DNA of 18,591 bases. It comes from an uncultured Streptomyces sp. (GTDB lineage Bacteria > Actinomycetota > Actinomycetes > Streptomycetales > Streptomycetaceae). The notes beneath the pieces are model-generated. The model searched no databases. It was not told the DNA's origin and saw nothing but the letters and a program-made list of their open reading frames with translations. Shown here in pieces: positions 1 to 6,863 of this stretch; within the stretch, counting starts at the first letter, position 1; each line of letters starts with the position of its first letter. Position numbers and translations under genes: made by a program. The DNA lies in assembly GCA_946480485.1 (NCBI GenBank), contig CAMLJW010000047.1, forward strand, positions 1 to 18,591. The letters run 5' to 3'.

Positions 1-377
1 GCCACCAACGCGGCCGGCGAGCGTGTCGACCTGGACGTCCAGCGCGCGTACTCCCAGGTGGCCGTCCTGTCGGTGTGCGGGTCCGTGTAGTCGGTGCGGC
101 CCGCGGCCGCCGACATCACCAGGCCCGGGCGCGCTCCCGAGACCGCGCGGGTCCCCTCACCGGTGCCGCCGCGCCAGTCGGCGTACGAGGTCCAGGCGCG
201 GTTGTCCACCAGGCCGGACGGCGCCTTCGACGACGGGGCCTTCGTGGCGCGGGCCGACGCGTTGGCGCCGGCAGCCGTGCCCGCGGCGGCCGCCGGACGC
301 ATGGCACCCGCCGACGCGGCGGCGCCCACCGCCGCGGTCAAAAGGCTTCTGCGGGACGGCTGTTCAGTTCTCGTCAT
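1..377 (-). CDS. Tat-exported protein, C39-like peptidase family, 5' end only
   Basis: Only the first 125 codons are inside the window; the gene runs off the left edge. The start is ATG at 375-377, with a GGGGGA ribosome binding site about 9 bases upstream. The N-terminus carries a twin-arginine signal (S-R-R-S-L-L at residues 8-13, then an Ala-rich hydrophobic stretch to about residue 33), so the protein should be exported folded through the Tat system. After a Ser/Ala/Lys linker, the piece around residues 57-115 (VDNRAWTSYADW, DPHTDRTATWEYARW) resembles the N-terminal part of secreted streptomycete proteins annotated as C39-family peptidases, recalled from family knowledge. The catalytic part lies outside, so activity cannot be judged. 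A pair of direct repeats lies 40-81 bases upstream of the start. Confidence 0.72.
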   Translation of the reverse strand, partial: MTRTEQPSRRSLLTAAVGAAASAGAMRPAAAAGTAAGANASARATKAPSSKAPSGLVDNRAWTSYADWRGGTGEGTRAVSGARPGLVMSAAAGRTDYTDPHTDRTATWEYARWTSRSTRSPAALV

Positions 378-416
378 GGGTGGGTGTCCCCCAGGTGTGT
401 CCGGAACGAGCAAGTG

Positions 417-458
417 CGATGCGCGGGTGCGCCAACCGATGCGCGGGTGTGCGACAAC
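417..458. repeat. Two adjacent 20-22 bp direct repeats
   Basis: Unit 1 is 417-436 and unit 2 is 437-458. Both read CGATGCGCGGGTG followed by a variable YGCG(M)CAAC end, head to tail without a gap. They lie just upstream of the minus-strand Tat-protein gene, where a promoter is expected, so they could be regulator-binding half-sites. No known regulator motif was recognised. Confidence 0.6.
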
Positions 459-621
459 TATGGATGCCCACCCCGGCCTCTTCCAGCACCACGGGCTTTC
501 AGCTCAGCCGCCCACCCATATTGGTCACGACCACTGGAGGCCAGAGACGCGCCCGGCCCCGACGGGCAAGCCGTTCGGCTCGGCGCCCTTCCACTCCCGC
601 CTTCGCCCAATTCCGGCCTGA

Positions 622-1332
622 GTGACCGCTGTAGAATGTTCCTCCGAACTGGTCCGCACCACTGCTCACCACGCATCATCCGCATCCGTCGCGCCGCCTC
701 AGGGACTCCCCATTCATACCCTCGCCTCCCGACTGAACCGGCTGCCGCCGTCCTGCGGCCCTGTCCGCCTTGTCGGCGTCGACGGGCACGCGGGCTCCGG
801 AAAGACCACGTTCACCGAAGGGCTGGCCGAGGCACTGGGCGGCGCGCCCATGCTGCACCTGGACGACATCCGCACACACGAAGAGTTGTTCGCGTGGACC
901 GGACGACTGCTTGAGGACGTCGTCGAGCCGCTGAGCCGGGGCGAGCTCGCGCACTTCCGGCCGTACGACTGGGTAGCGCGCCGCTTCGGGGCGGTCCGTA
1001 CCCTGCCGCCCGCGCCCGTGGTCCTCGTCGAGGGCGTCGGCGCGGGCCGCCGCGCGCTGCGGCCGCATCTGGCGTGCCTGCTGTGGATGGAACTGACGCA
1101 CGACGACGCCTGGACGCGCGGCCGGCAACGGGACGGCTCGGCTCAGAATGACTTCTGGGCCGACTGGGTCGACGCCGAGCACCGCCACTTCGCCGACGAC
1201 CCCTCTCGGCCCTTCGCCGACCTCTTGGTGCTGCAGTGTTCAGAGGGATACAAGGTACTGGTGAGGTCTGAGGGCACATCAGAATTGGACCGCACCACCA
1301 CACACGGTGACGAACGATGGGCTGAGTGCTGA
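622..1332 (+). CDS. P-loop uridine-kinase-like ATP-binding protein
   Basis: The protein has 236 residues. A Walker A loop GHAGSGKTT spans residues 55-63 after the strand VRLVGVDG. HLDD at 79-82 and the later VVLVEGVGAGRR (133-144) and LLWMEL match the P-loop nucleoside kinase layout of the uridine kinase/UMP-CMP family, so it probably phosphorylates a nucleoside or similar small molecule in the cytosol; the substrate is unknown. Family members usually begin near HALAxRL, which corresponds to IHTLASRL at residues 31-38. The first 30 residues are therefore suspect. GTG at 622 is the only conventional start in frame, but AGGGA lies just before ATT at 712. The C-terminal tail after about residue 208 is also not family-like. 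It stands alone, with no operon partner. Confidence 0.75.
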   Translation: MTAVECSSELVRTTAHHASSASVAPPQGLPIHTLASRLNRLPPSCGPVRLVGVDGHAGSGKTTFTEGLAEALGGAPMLHLDDIRTHEELFAWTGRLLEDVVEPLSRGELAHFRPYDWVARRFGAVRTLPPAPVVLVEGVGAGRRALRPHLACLLWMELTHDDAWTRGRQRDGSAQNDFWADWVDAEHRHFADDPSRPFADLLVLQCSEGYKVLVRSEGTSELDRTTTHGDERWAEC

Positions 1333-1381
1333 ACATGTGAAGAGTCCTGTCCGAGAAATTTCCTGAGTGTCCCAACCCGGC

Positions 1382-1410
1382 TTGACCGGGGACGGCACAG
1401 GTCTTACGTT
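1382..1410 (+). promoter_or_regulatory. Predicted housekeeping promoter
   Basis: TTGACC (1382-1387), a 17-base spacer and TACGTT (1405-1410) fit the streptomycete SigA-type consensus TTGACN-N17-TANNNT. The start would fall near 1416-1418, only about 65 bases before a terminator hairpin, with no reading frame between them. Confidence 0.6.
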
Positions 1411-1415
1411 CTCAA

Positions 1416-1490
1416 TGTGCGGTCTTTAAGGCCGTCCGCAGACGCGAAGCCCCCGGTTGTTCCCCCGTGATCGGGGGCTTCGTTCTGCCC
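1416..1490 (+). ncRNA. Candidate small RNA or attenuated leader
   Basis: Between the predicted promoter and the terminator hairpin lie about 70 bases with no start codon and ribosome site. They fold into two hairpins: TGCGG/CCGCA (1418-1422 with 1436-1440) and the 11-bp terminator. The terminator loop contains a run of five C, which recalls C-rich-loop RNAs of actinobacteria such as 6C RNA. The first loop lacks a C run, however, so I do not call it 6C. It could instead be an attenuated leader for the ATPase gene 280 bases downstream, although that gene seems to have a nearer promoter. Confidence 0.4.
1445..1482 (+). terminator. Intrinsic-type terminator hairpin
   Basis: CGAAGCCCCCG (1445-1455) pairs perfectly with CGGGGGCTTCG (1472-1482) around a 16-base loop, followed by TTCTG. 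The position, just after a consensus promoter and before the next gene's leader, fits a transcription stop. Confidence 0.7.
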
Positions 1491-1571
1491 TCCTCGGAAT
1501 GCGGACGCCGCGTGGCGTGATTCGCTCACCCTCGGTCACCGACCGGAGTACGCTCCCTCTGCCCCAGGCCT

Positions 1572-1599
1572 CGAAGAACCCGCGTGCGGGCATTCTTCG
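1572..1599. other. Strong hairpin in the region upstream of the ATPase gene
   Basis: CGAAGAA (1572-1578) pairs with TTCTTCG (1593-1599), continued by CCCG/CGGG around a CGTG loop with a two-base bulge (CA, 1591-1592). It lies immediately before a weak promoter candidate (TTCGGC at 1596-1601, 18 bases, TACGAT at 1620-1625). Confidence 0.45.
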
Positions 1600-1625
1600 G
1601 CAGGGTACGTCCCCGCAGGTACGAT
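1596..1625 (+). promoter_or_regulatory. Weak promoter candidate for the EccA-like gene
   Basis: TTCGGC (1596-1601), an 18-base spacer and TACGAT (1620-1625). The -10 box is good and the -35 box poor. Transcription from here would give a leader of about 130 bases that includes an 8-bp stem TCGGTGCG/CGCACCGA (1631-1638 with 1659-1666). Confidence 0.35.
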
Positions 1626-1763
1626 GCCTCTCGGTGCGACTTTCGGACAGCTGCTCTCCGCACCGAGCGCAACTCCCGTCGACGGCACAGCAGTTCGACG
1701 AAGGCTGCCGACGGGCACCGGCCCGTTACGCATTCAGCGGGGGCACGGCATGTGGGGGACGTG

Positions 1764-3635
1764 ATGGACTTCTGCACGCAGGGCCGCCCCGAGGCCCCGG
1801 CCGACCTCGCCTGGCTGCGAGGTGTGGACGCCTACACGATGGGTGCCTATCCGCAGGCGGAAAAGGAGTTCCGCGCCGCGGTCCGGATGGATCCGGGCAT
1901 GGCCGACGGCTGGCTCGGGCTGCACGCGCTGCGCATCGACACGACGACCGCGCTGCTGCGGATGTTCCGGCACCGGGAGCGCTTCGGGGAACAGCGCGCC
2001 CGCCACCGGCGCACGCTCAACTCCTGGTACTGGCTGGGCTGGTGGGTGCAGCCCGTCCTGGAGTCACCACGCGACCTGCTGCTCGCGCACGCCTCGCACT
2101 GGCTCGACGGACGCCACGTCCCGGAGCTGGACCGGGCGCTGGCGGGCCTGCCGCCGGTGGACGCCGATCCGCAGGTGCGGTTCCTGCACGCCTGCCGAGG
2201 CTACCTCGTCAAGGACTGGGAGCGGCTGGTCCGGCACACCGATCCGCTGATCGACGATCCGATGCTGGGCATCGAGGCCGGCCTCTTCGGCGGCATGGCG
2301 CGCGTACGTCTGGAGATGTACGGGCAGGCCGAGCCGCTTCTGTCGGCCGCGCTGATGCGCTGTCGCAGTGAGCAGCCGCAGCGCAAGGAGCTGCGGTACT
2401 GGCTGGCGCGGGCACACGAGGGCACGGGACGGTCGGCGGCGGCGCTGCCCCTGTACCGGGCGGTGCACCGGGTGGATCCGGCCTTCATGGACACCTCCGC
2501 GCGGCTCGCCGCGATCTCCGAGGTCGACGGTTACGACGACGCGGTGGAGGTGGCGGCGATCACCGTCACCGGTGTCGGTCAGGACGTGATGGACGGGCCG
2601 GACGGCATCGACCCGCTGTTCGGCGCGGAGTGCCGGGATCTCAAGGTCTCGGAGCCCGATCTGCCGCCGCCCGGCGGACCGGCGCCCGAGAGCGACGCGG
2701 TCCGCGAGAAGGCGATCGTGCCGGTACGGCCGCCGCAGCCGGCGACCGGGCCCACGGACCCGGCGTTACTGGAGCAAGCCCTGGCCGAGCTGGAGCGGAT
2801 GGTCGGCCTTGAACCGGTGAAGCGGCAGGTGAAGGCGCTGTCGGCGCAGTTGAACATGGCCCGGCTGCGCGCCGGGCAGGGGCTCCCTGTACAGCCGCCG
2901 AAGCGGCACTTCGTCTTCTCCGGGCCCTCCGGCACCGGCAAGACCACGGTGGCCCGCATCCTGGGGCGGGTCTTCTACGCGCTCGGGCTGCTCGGCGGCG
3001 ACCACCTCGTGGAGGCCCAGCGCGCCGACCTGGTGGGCGAGTACCTCGGCCAGACCGCCGTGAAGGCCAACGAACTGATCGACTCCGCGATCGGCGGCGT
3101 CCTCTTCGTCGACGAGGCCTACTCGCTCTCCAACTCGGGCTACGGCAAGGGCGACGCGTATGGGGACGAGGCTCTTCAGGTTCTGCTCAAGCGTGCCGAG
3201 GACAGCCGCGACCAACTGGTCGTGATCCTCGCCGGGTACCCCGAAGGCATGGACCGCCTGCTGGCCGCCAACCCCGGGCTTTCGTCCCGCTTCACGACCC
3301 GCGTCGACTTCCCCTCGTACCGCCCCCTCGAGCTCACCTCCGTCGGCGAGGTGCTGGCCGCCGAGAACGGCGATGTGTGGGACGAGGAGGCCCTCGACGA
3401 GCTGCGCTCCCTCAGCGGGCACGTCGTCGACCAGGGCTGGATCGACGAACTCGGCAACGGCCGTTTCCTGCGCACCCTGTACGAGAAGAGCTGCGCCTAC
3501 CGCGATGTACGGCTGTCCGGCTACACGGGCGACCTGACCCGCGACGACCTGTCCACCCTGCGCCTGCCGGACCTCATACAGGCGTACGGCGAGGTGCTGT
3601 CCGGGAGGGGGCCCCAGGATCCGTCGGCACGGTGA
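1764..3635 (+). CDS. EccA/CbxX-type TPR-AAA ATPase
   Basis: The product has 623 residues. ATG 1764 is chosen because GGGGGA ends 4 bases upstream and MDFCTQG...APADLAWLRGVDAYTMGAYPQAE is the normal family N-terminus; the open frame extends upstream to 1584 without family similarity. Residues 1 to about 270 are TPR-like helices (AEKEFRAAVRMDP, AALPLYRAVHRVDP). A Pro-rich linker follows (about 295-330), then a CbxX/CfqX AAA+ domain. It has Walker A GPSGTGKT at 387-394, Walker B VLFVDEA at 446-452, and an arginine-finger-like NPGLSSRF at 503-510. This layout matches EccA, the cytosolic ATPase of type VII secretion, though no other ESX component is nearby. Residue 335 is a TTA codon, which in Streptomyces usually means dependence on the bldA tRNA. 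Convergent with the CNNM genes. Confidence 0.85.
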   Translation: MDFCTQGRPEAPADLAWLRGVDAYTMGAYPQAEKEFRAAVRMDPGMADGWLGLHALRIDTTTALLRMFRHRERFGEQRARHRRTLNSWYWLGWWVQPVLESPRDLLLAHASHWLDGRHVPELDRALAGLPPVDADPQVRFLHACRGYLVKDWERLVRHTDPLIDDPMLGIEAGLFGGMARVRLEMYGQAEPLLSAALMRCRSEQPQRKELRYWLARAHEGTGRSAAALPLYRAVHRVDPAFMDTSARLAAISEVDGYDDAVEVAAITVTGVGQDVMDGPDGIDPLFGAECRDLKVSEPDLPPPGGPAPESDAVREKAIVPVRPPQPATGPTDPALLEQALAELERMVGLEPVKRQVKALSAQLNMARLRAGQGLPVQPPKRHFVFSGPSGTGKTTVARILGRVFYALGLLGGDHLVEAQRADLVGEYLGQTAVKANELIDSAIGGVLFVDEAYSLSNSGYGKGDAYGDEALQVLLKRAEDSRDQLVVILAGYPEGMDRLLAANPGLSSRFTTRVDFPSYRPLELTSVGEVLAAENGDVWDEEALDELRSLSGHVVDQGWIDELGNGRFLRTLYEKSCAYRDVRLSGYTGDLTRDDLSTLRLPDLIQAYGEVLSGRGPQDPSAR

Positions 3636-3644
3636 CCGCGCATC

Positions 3645-3667
3645 CCGAGGCCCCGTTCCTCGGCCTC
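3645..3667. terminator. Weak hairpin between convergent genes
   Basis: CCGAGG (3645-3650) can pair with CCTCGG (3658-3663), or GAGGCC with GGCCTC (3662-3667). It lies between the ends of the ATPase gene and the CNNM gene and may stop transcription in both directions. There is no T-run. Confidence 0.3.
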
Positions 3668-3680
3668 AGCTCCTCAGCCC

Positions 3681-4799
3681 TCAGCTCGCCAGTGCCTGCT
3701 CCGGAGTCTCGGAGCGCGGCGGCTCACCGGTCTCCGTGCGCGGCTCCGTGACCTGTACCGCCGGAGCCGCAGTGGGAGCGTCCCGGTGCGCCGCGTCGCG
3801 TACCTCGCCGACCAGCAGTTCGAGTACGTCCTCCAGGGCGACCAGGCCGAGTACGCGGCCCGAGGCGTCGGCGACCTGGGCGAGGTGCGTAGCGGCGCGA
3901 CGCATCACGGTCAGGGCGTCGTCCAGGGGGAGCTCGGACCGCAGCATCGTCATCGGGCGCCAGATCTGCTGCGGCACGGCCCGCTCGGACTCCTCCAGGT
4001 CGAGTACGTCCTTCACATGGAGATAGCCCATGAAGGCGCCGTTCTCCGCGCACATCGGGAAACGTGAGTATCCGGTGCGGGCGGTGAGTGCGACGACCTG
4101 GCCCGCAGTGACCGCCGGGCCGACGGTCACCAGGGACTCGCGGTCCAGGAGCACGTCCGTGACCGGGCGGGAGCCCAGCTCCAGGGCGTCCTCCAGGCGC
4201 TCCTGCTCCTCCGGGTCAAGGAGGCCCGCCTGGCCCGCGTCCTCGACGAGCCGGTTGAGCTGTTCGCTGGTGAAGACGGCCTCGACCTCGTCCTTGGGCT
4301 CGACGCGAAAGAGCCTGAGGATCACGTGGGCGCAGGCGCCGAGGCCCACGGTGACCGGCTTGCACAGCCGGGCGAAGGCGACGAGGCCGGGGCTGAGCCA
4401 CAGCGCGGTCCTCTCCGGCGCGGCCATTGCCAGGTTCTTCGGCAGCATCTCGCCGACGACGAGGTGGAGGAAGACGATCACGACGAGGGCTATCACATAG
4501 CCGAGTGGGTGGATCACGCCCTCGGGGAGGTGGACCGCCTCGAAGACCGGTTCCAGGAGATGCGCCACGGTGGGCTCGGCGACGGCGCCGAGCGTCAATG
4601 AGCAGACGGTGATGCCGAACTGGGCGGCGGCCATCATCTGCGGCAGGTTCTCCAGGCCGTACATGACCTGCCGGGCCCGCTTGGTGCCGAGCGGTTCGAT
4701 CTGGCTACGGCGTACGGAGACCAGTGCGAACTCGGCACCGACGAAGAACCCGTTGGCCAGCACGAGCAGGATGGCAAACAGGAGTTCGAGCACGCTCAT
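3681..4799 (-). CDS. CNNM/CorC-family membrane protein with CBS pair, short form
   Basis: The product has 372 residues. The N-terminal DUF21/CNNM domain has hydrophobic segments at about 3-27, 55-75 and 97-120, with the family signature GEMLPKNLA at 116-124. A linker follows, then a CBS pair at about 210-335 (YSRFPMCAENGAFMGYLHVKDVL, VLGLVALEDVLELLVGEV). Members of this group sit in the cytoplasmic membrane and are linked to Mg2+/Co2+ export and resistance; older annotations call them haemolysin-like. After the CBS pair there is only a Pro/Thr/Glu-rich tail: the CorC_HlyC domain seen in its partner is missing. Its ATG overlaps the TGA of the upstream gene by 4 bases (4796-4799), so the two are probably translated together and may form a hetero-oligomer. 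Confidence 0.87.
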   Translation of the reverse strand: MSVLELLFAILLVLANGFFVGAEFALVSVRRSQIEPLGTKRARQVMYGLENLPQMMAAAQFGITVCSLTLGAVAEPTVAHLLEPVFEAVHLPEGVIHPLGYVIALVVIVFLHLVVGEMLPKNLAMAAPERTALWLSPGLVAFARLCKPVTVGLGACAHVILRLFRVEPKDEVEAVFTSEQLNRLVEDAGQAGLLDPEEQERLEDALELGSRPVTDVLLDRESLVTVGPAVTAGQVVALTARTGYSRFPMCAENGAFMGYLHVKDVLDLEESERAVPQQIWRPMTMLRSELPLDDALTVMRRAATHLAQVADASGRVLGLVALEDVLELLVGEVRDAAHRDAPTAAPAVQVTEPRTETGEPPRSETPEQALAS

Positions 4800-6124
4800 C
4801 GGACGGCCTCCGTCACGGCGTCGGCGGCCTTGACCAGACGCACCCGCTCGGCCCGGTAGTGCCCGACCTGACGCACCGACAGCCGCCAGCCCGGCAGTTC
4901 GGCCTTGTCACCGGGCGCGGGGATCCGGCCGAGCAGGTCGGCGACGAGGCCGGCGACGGTCTCGTACGGGCCCTCGGGGACGTCGAGGCCTATGCGCCGG
5001 AGGATGTCGACGCGGCAGCTGCCGTCGGCGTCCCAGGCGGGCCGCCCGTCCTCGGGCGGAGCGACGACGAGTTCGGGAACGTCGTGTCCGTCGTGCTCGT
5101 CTCGGACCTCGCCGACGAGTTCCTCGACGATGTCCTCCAGGGTGACGACACCGGCCGTGCCGCCGTACTCGTCGACGACGACCGCGATGGGCTGCTCGCT
5201 GCGCAGCTGCTCCAGGAGCGGCTTCACCGGCAGGGTCTCCGGGACGAGCAGCGGGGTCTGGGCGATCCGGCCGACGGGAGTGCGCAGCCGCTCGTGCGAG
5301 GGCACCGCGAGGGCGTCCTTGAGGTGCGCCATGCCGACGATCTCGTCGATGCGCTCCCGGTAGACGGGGAAGCGGGACAGGCCGGTGGCGCGGGTGAGGT
5401 TGACGACGTCCTCGGCGGTGGCGGAGGACTGGAGGGCGCTGACCTTCACGCGCGGTGTCATGACGTGCTGCGCGGTGAGGTCGGCCAGCGAGAGGGTGCG
5501 TACGAAGAGGTCGGCTGTGTCCTGTTCCAGGGTGCCCGCCCTGGCCGAGTGCCGGGCCAGGGAGACGAGTTCGCCGGGGGTGCGGGCGGAGGCCAGCTCC
5601 TCGGCGGGCTCGACGCCCAGGGCACGGACGAGCCGGTTGGCGACGGCGTTCAGGCCGGCGATCACCGGTCGGAACAGGCGGGCGAACACGTGCTGCGGTC
5701 CGGCGACGAAGCGCGCGACCTGCATCGGCCTGGACACCGCCCAGTTCTTGGGCACGAGTTCGCCGATCACCATCTGTACGGCCGAGGCCAGCAACATGCC
5801 GGCGACCACGGCGACGCCGGGCACGGCGCCTTCGGGGGTGCCGATCGAGGTGAAGGGTCCGTGCAGCAGCTCGGCGAGCGCCGGTTCGGCGAGCATGCCG
5901 ACGACGAGCGAGGTGATGGTGATGCCGAGCTGGGTGCCGGAGAGCTGGAAGGACAGCTCCTTGAGGGAGTTCACGACGGCACGGGCCCGTCGGTCGCCCT
6001 CGGCGGCGGCCTTCTCGGCGTCGGGGCGTTCGACCGTGACGAGGCCGAACTCGGCCGCCACGAAGAAGCCGTTGGCGAGAATCAGGAGGAACGCCGCCCC
6101 GAGGAGCAGCATCGGGATGGTCAT
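4796..6124 (-). CDS. CNNM/CorC-family transporter, full form with CorC_HlyC domain
   Basis: The product has 442 residues. Hydrophobic segments at about 4-28, 60-85 and 100-122 form the CNNM membrane domain, with GELVPKNWA at 121-129. CBS motifs follow (TGLSRFPVYRERIDEIVGMAHLKDAL near 247-272, and DEYGGTAGVVTLEDIVEELV at 318-337). The C-terminal CorC_HlyC domain lies at about 350-432. All domains of the family are present, and a divalent-cation efflux role is inferred from the family. The start is ATG 6122-6124, with only a weak GAGG about 9 bases before it. A perfect GNRA hairpin sits 17 bases upstream and may influence ribosome access. It is first of a two-gene unit. Confidence 0.88.
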   Translation of the reverse strand: MTIPMLLLGAAFLLILANGFFVAAEFGLVTVERPDAEKAAAEGDRRARAVVNSLKELSFQLSGTQLGITITSLVVGMLAEPALAELLHGPFTSIGTPEGAVPGVAVVAGMLLASAVQMVIGELVPKNWAVSRPMQVARFVAGPQHVFARLFRPVIAGLNAVANRLVRALGVEPAEELASARTPGELVSLARHSARAGTLEQDTADLFVRTLSLADLTAQHVMTPRVKVSALQSSATAEDVVNLTRATGLSRFPVYRERIDEIVGMAHLKDALAVPSHERLRTPVGRIAQTPLLVPETLPVKPLLEQLRSEQPIAVVVDEYGGTAGVVTLEDIVEELVGEVRDEHDGHDVPELVVAPPEDGRPAWDADGSCRVDILRRIGLDVPEGPYETVAGLVADLLGRIPAPGDKAELPGWRLSVRQVGHYRAERVRLVKAADAVTEAVR

Positions 6125-6141
6125 GCCGCCGCCTCGTGCTC

Positions 6142-6165
6142 GGCGCGGACCTCACGGTCCGCGCC
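6142..6165 (-). promoter_or_regulatory. Perfect 10-bp hairpin with GUGA tetraloop in the CNNM leader
   Basis: GGCGCGGACC (6142-6151) and GGTCCGCGCC (6156-6165) are perfectly complementary around four bases. In the minus-strand RNA the loop reads GUGA, a GNRA tetraloop. It ends 17 bases before the start codon of the full-length CNNM gene and has no T-run, so a role in translation or RNA stability is more likely than termination. Confidence 0.5.
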
Positions 6166-6242
6166 ATGTCGGGAGAGGGCGGCGCAGGTACTACAGGACG
6201 ATCCGTCCATCGCTGGAGGGAGTCACTCCTCGAGTAGCAGGA

Positions 6243-6274
6243 GCCCCTGACTTCCGAGGCGGAACATCAGGGGC
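6243..6274 (-). terminator. Bidirectional-type hairpin after the rib-his operon
   Basis: GCCCCTGA (6243-6250) pairs with TCAGGGGC (6267-6274). Inside, TTCCG (6252-6256) pairs with CGGAA (6260-6264) around AGG. It lies 77 bases past the stop of the PH-domain gene and before the CNNM pair, so it most likely ends the rib-his transcript. Confidence 0.6.
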
Positions 6275-6350
6275 GGAGGCGCAACGACAACGCGTCCGCC
6301 ACCAGATTAATCAAGACACCGGCCGATGCGGCAGGGTGGAGCCCTGAGAG

Positions 6351-6839
6351 TCAGCCGTGATGTTCGTCCAGATGTTCGTGGGGGTCGGCTGTCGCTGCGC
6401 CGGGGTCGCCGGTCGCGCGGTTCTCGGCGAGCGCCCGCAGCGTACGGGCGTCGCTGATGGCACGCTGTTTCGCGATGCCCGGCTGGATGCCGAGGGCGGG
6501 CAGGCTGGTGCCGTCGCTCAGGTCGAGGAACACCCACGGGTCGCCCGGGCGCAGGTTGACGCGGACGATCTCCGCCCAGGCCAGACGCCGTCGGCCGGCG
6601 ATGTTGACGACCGTTACGCCGGACTCGTCGGCGACGACTTTCGGCCGCGAGAGCAGCACGAGCACCCCGAAGAGCAGCGCCCCGGTGAAGACGAAGCTGA
6701 GGCGCTCCCCCGGGCCGAGCCTCTCGAGCAGCAGCGCGACCGTCGTGATGACCACGAAGATCGCGGCACCGGCGGTCAGCAGAACGGCGCGGGTGCGCCC
6801 CGGCCGGAAGGTGACGGGAAGGGCGGGCAGGTCCGACAT
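6351..6839 (-). CDS. PH-domain membrane protein
   Basis: The product has 162 residues. ATG at 6837-6839 is preferred because GAGGAA sits 10 bases upstream; a GTG 18 bases earlier (6857) is in frame but has no good ribosome site. Two hydrophobic segments (about 17-38 and 48-66) are followed by a bacterial PH-like domain (about 67-140, VVADESGVTVVNIAGRRR, WAEIVRVNL, PWVFLDLSDG) and an acidic/His-rich tail. This topology is typical of actinobacterial PH-domain proteins of unknown function. It starts 24 bases after the hisG stop, so it is co-transcribed as the last gene of the rib-his set. A link to flavin or histidine metabolism is not evident from the protein itself. Confidence 0.8.
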   Translation of the reverse strand: MSDLPALPVTFRPGRTRAVLLTAGAAIFVVITTVALLLERLGPGERLSFVFTGALLFGVLVLLSRPKVVADESGVTVVNIAGRRRLAWAEIVRVNLRPGDPWVFLDLSDGTSLPALGIQPGIAKQRAISDARTLRALAENRATGDPGAATADPHEHLDEHHG

Positions 6840-6863
6840 GACGAGCGGGTTCCTCACAAGGCG

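Noticed and set aside
1416..1490. Assignment of the candidate small RNA to the 6C family
   Set aside because: Only the terminator loop has a C-run, of five; the first hairpin loop lacks one, so the defining pair of C-rich loops is not met.
4724..6250. 508-codon plus-strand open frame opposite the CNNM genes
   Set aside because: Its translation is Gly/Asp/Arg-rich without motifs; both minus-strand frames beneath it have clear CNNM and CBS signatures. It is open only because of GC-biased codon positions.
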